Shown here: one piece after another, positions 1 to 5,904 of the stretch | Layout of the letters: each line of letters opens with the position of its first letter | Position numbering within the stretch: position 1 is the stretch's first letter | Source of the DNA: Clostridia bacterium | GTDB lineage: Bacteria > CBDUZB01 > JAGLHV01 | Assembly: GCA_030595925.1 (NCBI GenBank) | Contig: JAUVLC010000101.1 | Span: 1-8,808, forward strand | Length of the DNA: 8,808 nt | Reading direction: 5' to 3' | The notes under the pieces: model-generated | Seen by the model: the letters and a program-made list of their open reading frames with translations, nothing else | The model's database searches: none | What the model was told of the DNA's origin: nothing | Translations under genes and position numbers: made by a program

Positions 1-929
1 ACTGCATGATATTGATGATATGCGGCTATTTTCTTTAATAAACTATGTTGTTCCTGCTCAAAAACTACGAAATGCTGTATTAAATCAACAAAAATATTTT
101 TTTGTAACATTCCCCTGATAAGCACTTCTATCTCCGTAATACCAACAGAAGCTTTTTCAATGCCGTCAATGGTTTTCCATGGTAAAAACCATTCCCGATT
201 TGAGGTGATTGTTCCTGCTTTCGCTTTGAAGCCATCACTGATAATTAAAACCTCGTTATAATTAAACAAAGAAGGAATCTGTGATTTGTAAGTCTCAAAT
301 TGATTAAAAGCGGTCATTATAGTTGCATTTTCATCAACAGGATTTTTAAGCTCAATAACAGCTAAAGGAATACCATTAACGAATAAAACTATATCCGGCC
401 GTCTATTATGATTGTTTTCAATAACGGTAAATTGGTTAATTGCTAAAAACTCGTTATTCTTTGGCTCATTAAAATCCATTAACCAAACTTTATCTCCCCG
501 CATACCTGCCTCCGGCGTATGCGGAGATAAATCATTCACCTGCGCCGATTTATCGGCAGGCAGGCGATATTCAACATCAACCCCGTCAACAAGCATTCTA
601 TGAAACCGTCTATTATTCACCACCAAATCAGGGCTTTCATTACGCAATAAAAGCTTGATTGCTTCTTCCCTGGTTTCCTGTGGAATATCCGGATTTAATG
701 TATCAATAGCCCTTCGCAACCTATCTATTAAAATAACCTCTGAATAAGCTGAACGTTCAGGACTTGCCTGCGCATGCACCAAAGGCAGGCATGCATGTAG
801 GTCCGAAGCAATATCTCCCTGCACTTCGTGTGGAGATAAATCCGGTCCAAAAATAACTTCATATCCTAAGTCCGAAAGGATATCTAATGTTATTTGTTCA
901 ATTTCTGATTCGGTGATTATTTTTTGCAT
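1..929 (-). CDS. hsdR: Type I restriction enzyme R subunit, N-terminal part (cut by window edge)
   Basis: The minus frame from ATG 929 is open for 309 codons to the window edge, so only the N-terminal nuclease region of a protein usually about 800-1100 residues long is visible. HsdR is the DNA-translocating endonuclease of the HsdR2M2S complex. The PD-(D/E)XK nuclease is seen as RRPDIVLFVNG (D179) and AVIELKNP (E193, K195), followed by the QxxxY motif of type I enzymes in FNQFETY (Q210, Y214). The final residues, YHQYHA, match the segment that normally precedes the Walker A motif of the helicase, which is outside the window. The start is supported by AAGGA at 936-940, six bases upstream. The gene seems to have its own promoter, 341 bp after the preceding gene. 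Two segments, about residues 31-55 and 123-143, are extra compared with the usual family layout and coincide with palindromic DNA elements. The frame stays open through both. Confidence 0.95.
   Translation of the reverse strand, partial: MQKIITESEIEQITLDILSDLGYEVIFGPDLSPHEVQGDIASDLHACLPLVHAQASPERSAYSEVILIDRLRRAIDTLNPDIPQETREEAIKLLLRNESPDLVVNNRRFHRMLVDGVDVEYRLPADKSAQVNDLSPHTPEAGMRGDKVWLMDFNEPKNNEFLAINQFTVIENNHNRRPDIVLFVNGIPLAVIELKNPVDENATIMTAFNQFETYKSQIPSLFNYNEVLIISDGFKAKAGTITSNREWFLPWKTIDGIEKASVGITEIEVLIRGMLQKNIFVDLIQHFVVFEQEQHSLLKKIAAYHQYHA
489..564 (-). repeat. In-frame palindromic insert 2 within hsdR
   Basis: Two hairpins lie side by side. In the first, TTTATCTCCCCGCATAC (489-505) pairs with GTATGCGGAGATAAA (517-531), leaving one unpaired C and an 11-base loop. 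In the second, CCTGC-GCCGA (539-548) pairs with TCGGC (553-557) and GCAGG (560-564). The stretch is visibly richer in GC than the flanks. It encodes about residues 123-143 of HsdR, between VEYR and RGDKVWL. In typical HsdR proteins, as I remember them, these are separated by only a few residues. The reading frame is kept. Confidence 0.7.
765..841 (-). repeat. In-frame palindromic insert 1 within hsdR
   Basis: This GC-richer stretch encodes about residues 31-55 of HsdR, between FGPD and SPERSAYSEV, which normally lie close together in the family. On the minus strand it begins with GATTTATCTCC and has a matching GGGAGATA arm, the same core as insert 2. Both copies therefore encode D-L-S-P-H. 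A second hairpin pairs GCCTGC (766-771) with GCAGGC (785-790), and GCATGC occurs twice nearby. The resemblance to insert 2 suggests that both belong to one family of small mobile or amplified palindromic elements. Confidence 0.65.
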
Positions 930-974
930 AAAAAATCCTTCGTAATAAAAAACTTGATAGATTTAAATAAGAAT

Positions 975-1004
975 GTTATAATTTAATTGGTCGGTTGCTC
1001 GCAA
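975..1004 (-). promoter_or_regulatory. Sigma70-like promoter for hsdR
   Basis: On the minus strand a -35 box TTGCGA (999-1004) is followed after 18 bases by a -10 box TATAAC (975-980), about 45 bases before the hsdR ATG. The -10 matches the consensus at five of six positions and the -35 at four. It would give hsdR transcription separate from the hsdM-led operon, which is common for type I systems. The call rests on pattern only, and AT-rich DNA gives frequent false -10 matches. Confidence 0.4.
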
Positions 1005-1053
1005 GAGCTAGTCTACCTCTCGACGATGTAGATATCCGATAAGGAAATCGACC
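989..1053. other. GC-richer stretch with cloverleaf-like pairing
   Basis: Read on the plus strand, GGTCGGT (989-995) can pair with ATCGACC (1047-1053), with one G-U. Inside lie GCTC-GCAA-GAGC (997-1008) and TCTAC (1012-1016) pairing with GTAGA (1028-1032). By hand count GC is about half, against roughly a third in the flanks. A T-run follows on the plus strand at 1057-1062. The left part overlaps the predicted hsdR -35 box. There is no T-arm, TTC loop or CCA end, so it is not a normal tRNA. It could be a small plus-strand RNA, an operator or a decayed RNA gene. I do not recognise it. Confidence 0.35.
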
Positions 1054-1159
1054 CCATTTTTTCGCATCCCTGCAATAAATCCCAATCATTTCTGCTGGTA
1101 TCCGGCAAACAAATTAAGCCTTTACCAAATAACTATTAAGGAAACCTCTAACACAAATT

Positions 1160-1255
1160 TTATCTTATTTTACTAAAAACATCTTTATATTCTAAATATG
1201 AAAAGATATCTGACGTTATTTGTTCAATTTTTAATTCGCTAATACTATTGCACAT
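1160..1255 (-). pseudogene. Decayed duplicate of an hsdR 5' end
   Basis: ATG 1255 opens a 31-codon frame ending in TAA at 1160-1162. Its first 27 codons align without gaps to the first 27 codons of the intact hsdR (929 downwards). By hand count about three quarters of the bases match, including the 16-base run AAATTGAACAAATAAC, and the peptides share IEQIT, DI and several single residues. Beyond codon 27 the similarity stops and the frame ends. The fragment sits 15 bp after the second MBL gene, where the next operon gene would be expected. It lacks a well-spaced Shine-Dalgarno and is unlikely to be made as a useful protein. The divergence suggests it came from a different hsdR allele rather than a recent copy of the present one. 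Confidence 0.75.
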
Positions 1256-1270
1256 CTCTTTTCGCATCTA

Positions 1271-2101
1271 TTATAATGATGAAAAATTCCATGTCGGTTT
1301 ATTCTCTTGATCGTAATACATAGAAACTTTTATGTGTCCCTCCTGCCTTGTTGTAAGCGTATATCTTTTTTCTCCATTAATAGTTACTCCTTGAGCAAAA
1401 TCAGGGCTTGAATAACCTTGCGCAATATTTGGGTCTCTTTTCTGCACAGAAATTAATGTCAAGTATGGCTTACCTATCTTCTCAGTCCATAACGAAGTAA
1501 AACCTTCTTTATGCCCATGATGAGGTGCTATCAATAAGTCTGTACCACTTGCAGCTTTTTTAAATTCGCTATTTGTTATAAAATTATTCATTGCATCACT
1601 ATGTAAATCTCCTGGGATTGCTATTTTAAATGAATTCCATTTGTAAATAAAAAACAGACTGGAATTATTTATGTATGAAGAATTTCCATAAATCTGCTTT
1701 GCTTTTTCTGGTGTATGTCTCCAATACTTCAAGCTGGCATTCCCTAAATAGTTTCCTCTTCTGGCTTGATTGATGTATCTGACATAAGCTCTTAAATTAG
1801 GACAAAGTTCTTTTCTCTCGCGATATTCAACATCTTTCCAGTCATAGTCCTGAACTTCAACATAAGATGGCCGTTGATTACTACTGATAACACGGTCAAT
1901 ATCTCTTATATGATCGCCATGCGGATGTGTAATGTAAAGAATGTCCGGATAAAGGTTCATTGTATATAGCAAATAATCAACCGGACTGAAGTCATCACTG
2001 CACCCCAAGTCAATCAATGAAACATAATTTTCCGGTCTTTCTATTAAGGCAACCGATAAGCCATGCCCTACATCAAAAATAATTAGTTCTAACTTATCCA
2101 T
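1271..2101 (-). CDS. MBL-fold hydrolase, ComEC nuclease-domain-like (second of a pair)
   Basis: This 276-residue protein is built like the stand-alone MBL domain of ComEC/Rec2 proteins. It opens with IIFDVGHGLSV, followed by LIDLG. The metal-binding motif is THPHGDHIRD (H59, H61, D63, H64). PGDLH near residue 163 gives the bridging Asp (D165), and APHHGHKEG (H194, H195) completes the site. All expected metal ligands seem present, so it should be an active phosphodiesterase or nuclease. There is no signal peptide or membrane helix, so it is presumably cytoplasmic or held by the membrane protein two genes upstream. Its ATG overlaps the end of the first MBL gene by 8 bp, with GAGG at 2112-2115 as a loosely spaced Shine-Dalgarno, so translation is probably coupled. 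Its substrate cannot be read from the sequence. Confidence 0.85.
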   Translation of the reverse strand: MDKLELIIFDVGHGLSVALIERPENYVSLIDLGCSDDFSPVDYLLYTMNLYPDILYITHPHGDHIRDIDRVISSNQRPSYVEVQDYDWKDVEYRERKELCPNLRAYVRYINQARRGNYLGNASLKYWRHTPEKAKQIYGNSSYINNSSLFFIYKWNSFKIAIPGDLHSDAMNNFITNSEFKKAASGTDLLIAPHHGHKEGFTSLWTEKIGKPYLTLISVQKRDPNIAQGYSSPDFAQGVTINGEKRYTLTTRQEGHIKVSMYYDQENKPTWNFSSL

Positions 2102-3209
2102 ATTGCTGCAACCTCGCCAATAATTTCATTGGATCTTTCTCTAAATATACGGCAGGAGATCCACCTGTCCCTTGAAAAGTTATTAACATATGATGTCCAT
2201 TTCTAGTACTTACAGAATATTGATGTTGCATATTACCTTCAATACAGACATCCAAACCCTTAGCCCCCTCTTCCGATTGATATCGATTGTCAACTTTTCC
2301 ATCAGTCTCATTAAGATGCCTCTTTTCAGAAATAACAACTAAGTCAGGTTTGTTATTTTTAATAGCTTCATACAAATTTTCAGAAAAACCCGATTCCAAA
2401 CCATGGTGAGGTGCAACTAAAACAGAAAGACCGTGAGATTTCAATAAAGACTCTAACGATGGCTGATTATTACAAACATCGTGCCAATTAGGATGTTTTC
2501 TACTATTTTGTCTATCAAAAATTGTATAACGTTTTTCTAACCCTTTGTTTTCACCCAATAAATGTTTTAAAACATCTGGGGTTATATCTCCAGGAATCAA
2601 TAATGTATGTTTTCCGTGACGATAGAAAAGAACAAAACTTAAACCATTTCCATAATCGTGATCATTCTCGGGATGAATCTCATTAACAACAGGTGGACGG
2701 ACATAGAAAATCCCATATTCCAAATTTGGAATAGATCTTGGAGAATTGTAACAAATTGTTTGTAAGGGCAAGTTCCTTTTCTTTCCAGCATATAAATCCC
2801 TATAGATTTTAATTTTATTATCACTCCCTTCTGGGTTTTTTATCCGCCCCCAATCAACTATTTCAGATTTTGCAGAGCCTTCTGTCTTATCATGGGGACA
2901 AGTATGAAGTGACGAACAAAAAACTGATTTATTTCCGTTAGTTGGCAATAAACAACCTATTTCTGAAACATGATCAGCATGAGGGTGGGAAATTATAGTT
3001 TGTGCTATTTTAAAGTCCTTATATTTATCAAGGTATGGCAGGAGATGTTTCTGTAAAAATTTCGTAGGACTGAAATCCTGACTAGATCCGAAATCATACA
3101 TAATTCCTTGATTTAAGCCAGAGCGAATAAAAATACTCATCCCTCGGCCAACATTAAAAATCCATATGTGACTTTGTAATGACTGTGCCCATTCGGGTAT
3201 TTTACTCAT
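2094..3209 (-). CDS. MBL-fold hydrolase, ComEC nuclease-domain-like (first of a pair)
   Basis: The preferred start is ATG 3209 (371 residues, MSKIPEWAQ), because GGAG at 3219-3222 lies nine bases before it. The in-frame ATG at 3224 has no Shine-Dalgarno. The layout parallels the following gene: WIFNVGRGMSIF, then YDFGSSQDFSP, then ISHPHADHVSEIG (H75, H77, D79, H80), then IPGDITPD (D208) and APHHGLESGF (H268, H269). The metal site is complete. It is about 95 residues longer than its neighbour, mainly through a central Cys/His-containing insert (about residues 96-155) and a C-terminal tail. Both proteins share a DFSP motif after the first strands, so they probably arose by duplication and may form a heterodimer. 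The gene starts 27 bp after the membrane-protein gene. Its role is inferred as nucleic acid or nucleotide hydrolysis. Confidence 0.85.
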   Translation of the reverse strand: MSKIPEWAQSLQSHIWIFNVGRGMSIFIRSGLNQGIMYDFGSSQDFSPTKFLQKHLLPYLDKYKDFKIAQTIISHPHADHVSEIGCLLPTNGNKSVFCSSLHTCPHDKTEGSAKSEIVDWGRIKNPEGSDNKIKIYRDLYAGKKRNLPLQTICYNSPRSIPNLEYGIFYVRPPVVNEIHPENDHDYGNGLSFVLFYRHGKHTLLIPGDITPDVLKHLLGENKGLEKRYTIFDRQNSRKHPNWHDVCNNQPSLESLLKSHGLSVLVAPHHGLESGFSENLYEAIKNNKPDLVVISEKRHLNETDGKVDNRYQSEEGAKGLDVCIEGNMQHQYSVSTRNGHHMLITFQGTGGSPAVYLEKDPMKLLARLQQYG

Positions 3210-3236
3210 ATTCGTAATCTCCATTTAACGATAAAA

Positions 3237-3848
3237 TTACTTGCCAAAAACTGCCTTGGACGTTGATTTGTTTTCTCTCGTGCACAAGTATATAATTCCA
3301 AAAAGCAGCTGGACTAAAAACAACAACCCCGTCCAAATAATGATTATACACATCTTTTGTTTTCCTAAATAAAGGATTACTCCCAGCAAGAACGCATTTA
3401 ATAATGCTATCAAATACATCCAGCAAGATTGGGAACTCAACCAATTAAAAAATGGAGGCTGAGAATAATTTGTATACATCCCACTTTTATTCTCAAAGCC
3501 TAACGGTTTAAATGAAAGAAAGAGTTTCCTCTGTTCATTGACATAACGCATACAGCAAACAAAATAAACTCGATTCCTCACTACAAGAAAAAACATTAAA
3601 ATCCCAAAAATCAAACCTATTACAAGTCCTACAACTAGAGCTATTGTCAAATCAATATTTTTTTCTAAACAGAACTTATAGATTCCTAAAGCCAAACCCG
3701 CAATAGTTGTATAAAAAGTAGCTAAAAATTTAAAGATATTTACAACTTGTGCATCATAATATCTAACCTGTTCAAAACATTGATTAAAGTCACTTTCTAA
3801 AAATCTTATTGATTCTTTTGTTTGAAATGAAATCTCTTTCTCATTCAT
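3237..3848 (-). CDS. Four-helix membrane protein of unknown function
   Basis: I do not recognise a family for this 203-residue protein. A hydrophilic N-terminal part of about 35 residues (containing RYYDAQ) is followed by helices at about 38-58 and 67-90, a loop of about 50 residues with Arg/Tyr-rich NRVYFVCCMRYVNEQR, and helices at about 142-161 and 166-189, ending in a short charged tail. An even number of helices puts both ends on the same side, probably the cytoplasm. The start follows the hsdS stop by one base, and GGGGGG at 3855-3860, inside the end of hsdS, serves as Shine-Dalgarno, so translation is tightly coupled to hsdS. With the two MBL genes it forms a three-gene unit. It could be a membrane anchor, channel or effector. 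The resemblance to ComEC (membrane part plus MBL part) is only in the general plan. Confidence 0.75.
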   Translation of the reverse strand: MNEKEISFQTKESIRFLESDFNQCFEQVRYYDAQVVNIFKFLATFYTTIAGLALGIYKFCLEKNIDLTIALVVGLVIGLIFGILMFFLVVRNRVYFVCCMRYVNEQRKLFLSFKPLGFENKSGMYTNYSQPPFFNWLSSQSCWMYLIALLNAFLLGVILYLGKQKMCIIIIWTGLLFLVQLLFGIIYLCTRENKSTSKAVFGK

Positions 3849-3849
3849 G

Positions 3850-5367
3850 TTAATCCCCCCTTTCTACTCTAATTTTTCCAGACATAAGCTTTGGAAGAAG
3901 AGTGTCGCAAATTGTTGTTAAATTTAAAATTTCAAAACAATTTAAGGTTATTTTATCAAATAAAGGCTTTACAATTTCTAAATATTCTATAATTACTTTC
4001 TCTTCAGGAATCAATAAAAGTGAATTATTAATATTAGCCTTATTAATATGTTGCTGTGCCCCTCCAGTCTGCCAGGAAAGAATATCTTCAATAATATTCT
4101 TTATCCAAAAATAAATGTATTCTGAGAATATCTTTTCAGATTCTAAAATACCAACAACAGATTGATTTGAACAACTTTCAATTTCTAGTAAGCTAATTTT
4201 GCCAAGAGTTGCTCCTGTTATTGCAATAACAACTGTTTTTTTTGGTAGTAATTTTGTAGCGGAGTTATTTAATCCTTCTTGGGTTATATATTCTGAAGGT
4301 TTAATAATTCTAAATTCATTTATCTTTCCAGAATTAATCCACGGAATATTTCCTTTTTTCCAATACTTTTCCACTGCTCGGTCTGGTGTTCCGCCAAGTA
4401 CCGTTTTTAATTCTTTCCCTATTCTTGATATATGCCACCCCTCAGGTATCTTTCCCTTCTCCGATTCAACTATCCTACTGCCATTTGATTTATATGGTTT
4501 ACCTTTTTCGTTAGGAAACTCAAAATCAATAAACCAATGTTTAAAAATCACCTGAGCGATTTGCTCAAGGGTTTTATTCATTTGATGATTAAGCTCAATC
4601 TTTGCATCCAAATCAGAAAGAATTTTGGCAATGGTACGTTGTTCATTAATATTTTTTGGGATTAAGGTTTGTATTGAATTAAGAATACCTTGATTCAATA
4701 ATGGTTGTCCAGAACCAGATCTATGCTTATTTAAATTGAGGTTTCGCAAAAGGTAATATAAAAATTGAGAATCATGATTTTTTTTAGCTGTCCCAACAAT
4801 CGCATTGTCGGTCACCCAGCATTTATAATCCGAATAATAAATACTACCACAATAACTGCCAACTCTTCCTATTATTACAGTAGCATTGTCTGCATTAAAC
4901 TTGTCGGAATAGCCGATTATACCATTTGACCCAAAAACAGGACAAGAGGCTTTTTCACTTCGAGCCGGAGAACTTTTCCCATTTTTAAAATAAGCAATAT
5001 CCTTAAGGTTACATTGGGTCCACCCCTCAGGAATCAATCCAATTTCTGTTTTTTTAAATTTATTCTTTTGGGTAATGGGAATTATTTCGTATCGTTTTTC
5101 GATATTTTTTTTAAATTCCGGGGATATCTCATTCCAATCGAGTATCTCCACGCGAAAAGAAAGTTCAGATTCCACAAAATCTTCTTTCAAGGCAAAAAGT
5201 ATTTTTTGCGGTAATTTTTTTTTGTCTACAATTACAAGATCAAGGTCGGAATAATCTTTTGCTGTCCATGTAACACGCGAACCAAACGCACGGACTTCGC
5301 AATCAGGTACATGCTGACGCAGTATTTTTTGAATAATTTCTAACTGATGAGGAGAAACATCAATCAT
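3850..5367 (-). CDS. hsdS: Nucleotidyltransferase (MNT) - type I specificity subunit fusion
   Basis: This is one continuous 505-residue frame with two parts. Residues 1-97 are a minimal nucleotidyltransferase with G29-S30, ten residues, then D41-L-D43 (GSX10DXD), and a third acidic residue, probably E74, in FRVEILDW. It ends with KRYEIIPI, close to where free MntA-type proteins stop. From about 107 it is HsdS: KTEIGLIPEGW opens the first target recognition domain (to about 236), a central conserved helix (QRTIAKILSDLDAKIEL, about 243-259) follows, then IPEGWHISRIG and the second recognition domain (about 308-453), and a distal repeat ending LLPKLMSGKIRV. HsdS chooses the bipartite DNA target for methylation and cleavage. 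ATG 5367 overlaps the HEPN gene by 8 bp and has AGAGG at 5374-5378. The MNT should modify the upstream HEPN protein, as in MntA/HepT pairs. The fusion is unusual, and a sequencing frameshift joining two genes cannot be fully excluded. Confidence 0.93.
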   Translation of the reverse strand: MIDVSPHQLEIIQKILRQHVPDCEVRAFGSRVTWTAKDYSDLDLVIVDKKKLPQKILFALKEDFVESELSFRVEILDWNEISPEFKKNIEKRYEIIPITQKNKFKKTEIGLIPEGWTQCNLKDIAYFKNGKSSPARSEKASCPVFGSNGIIGYSDKFNADNATVIIGRVGSYCGSIYYSDYKCWVTDNAIVGTAKKNHDSQFLYYLLRNLNLNKHRSGSGQPLLNQGILNSIQTLIPKNINEQRTIAKILSDLDAKIELNHQMNKTLEQIAQVIFKHWFIDFEFPNEKGKPYKSNGSRIVESEKGKIPEGWHISRIGKELKTVLGGTPDRAVEKYWKKGNIPWINSGKINEFRIIKPSEYITQEGLNNSATKLLPKKTVVIAITGATLGKISLLEIESCSNQSVVGILESEKIFSEYIYFWIKNIIEDILSWQTGGAQQHINKANINNSLLLIPEEKVIIEYLEIVKPLFDKITLNCFEILNLTTICDTLLPKLMSGKIRVERGD

Positions 5368-5782
5368 TCTTAGCCTCTAATCTTTGCAATAATATTCTGG
5401 CATCCTTTGCAAAACAGATTGCTGCTTCATATACTGTTTCCGCTTTTTCCCCATCGTAGGTATGTGTGGTTTTATTACGCTCTTCATTATATTTAAACCA
5501 TGCCTCCACATCGTTAATAAGCCGACTTTCTGCGGAAAGTCTAAAAAGCTCTTTCCTGGTTATTCCATCAACGGATTCCCCACTAACATTATTTTCAAGC
5601 CATCGTTTCATAAATTTCCAGCACAATTCATAAGCTACTTCAAACTTTTGTATCACACCGGATTTCAAGGTTTCTTTGTCATTCTTATTAAGCGATTCGT
5701 TATATTGATTGTCAAAACATGAATTAATCGAATTATCTAACAATTCAATCGCTTTTTGTAAACTGCTCAAATCTAATGCCAT
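5360..5782 (-). CDS. HEPN protein, HI0074-type nucleotidyltransferase partner
   Basis: I choose ATG 5782 (140 residues, MALDLSSLQK) because GAGGAAA lies just upstream with good spacing. The longer frame from ATG 5854 would run through an inverted repeat and has no support. The protein is all-helical in character, with FEVAYELCWKFMKRWLE typical of the nucleotidyltransferase substrate-binding family. Near residue 100 it has R102-NKTT-H107-T-Y109, the RX4HXY motif of HepT-like HEPN ribonucleases. In characterised HepT/MntA systems the HEPN protein cleaves RNA and is silenced when the MNT attaches AMP to the tyrosine of this motif. Y109 would be that site here. The stop overlaps the MNT-HsdS start by 8 bp, the usual toxin-first order of such pairs. 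Whether this member is an active ribonuclease cannot be told from the sequence. Confidence 0.88.
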   Translation of the reverse strand: MALDLSSLQKAIELLDNSINSCFDNQYNESLNKNDKETLKSGVIQKFEVAYELCWKFMKRWLENNVSGESVDGITRKELFRLSAESRLINDVEAWFKYNEERNKTTHTYDGEKAETVYEAAICFAKDARILLQRLEAKND

Positions 5783-5828
5783 TTTTGTTTCCTCATAGAT
5801 ATCATATAAAACCCCTTTTCTGTTAGAG

Positions 5829-5862
5829 TTTAAAATGTGACGCTGGATGTTCACATTTTAAA
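5829..5862. promoter_or_regulatory. Perfect 12 bp inverted repeat, likely operator
   Basis: TTTAAAATGTGA (5829-5840) and TCACATTTTAAA (5851-5862) are exact reverse complements with a 10-base spacer, in the gap between the RhuM and HEPN genes and 47 bp before the HEPN start. No T-run follows on either strand, so an intrinsic terminator is unlikely. The inner TGTGA/TCACA recalls a CRP half-site, but the spacer is 10 instead of 6. A -35-like TTGTCA (5870-5875, minus strand) lies just upstream without a good -10. It may let the HEPN/MNT-HsdS part be regulated separately. Confidence 0.5.
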
Positions 5863-5904
5863 AAACTATTGACAAAAAAAAGAGCAAGTTTTAGATTTCA
5901 TAAA

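Noticed and set aside
412-603. Plus-strand frame of 63 codons
   Set aside because: It lies antisense to hsdR and is open mainly because of the palindromic insert; no Shine-Dalgarno or recognisable protein.
989-1053. tRNA gene
   Set aside because: The closing helix and D-arm-like hairpin are suggestive, but there is no T-arm, no TTC loop, the central loop is too long and the total is too short.
1056-1159. Possible degraded gene between the hsdR remnant and the structured element
   Set aside because: Short minus-strand peptides can be read, but stops are frequent and I recognise no family.
3202-3444. Minus-strand frame of 80 codons, and another at 2639-2824
   Set aside because: They overlap the membrane-protein and MBL genes in other frames and show no motifs of their own.
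4199-4555. Plus-strand frame of 118 codons, and a similar one at 3902-4114
   Set aside because: Both are antisense to the second half of hsdS, whose motifs and frame are clear.
5783-5854. Longer HEPN start at ATG 5854
   Set aside because: It would code through an inverted repeat arm and adds residues unlike the family, while ATG 5782 has a well-placed GAGGAAA.
5874-5900. Rho-independent terminator after rhuM
   Set aside because: There is a run of eight Ts on the minus strand, but no stem precedes it; the nearby inverted repeat lies downstream of the T-run.
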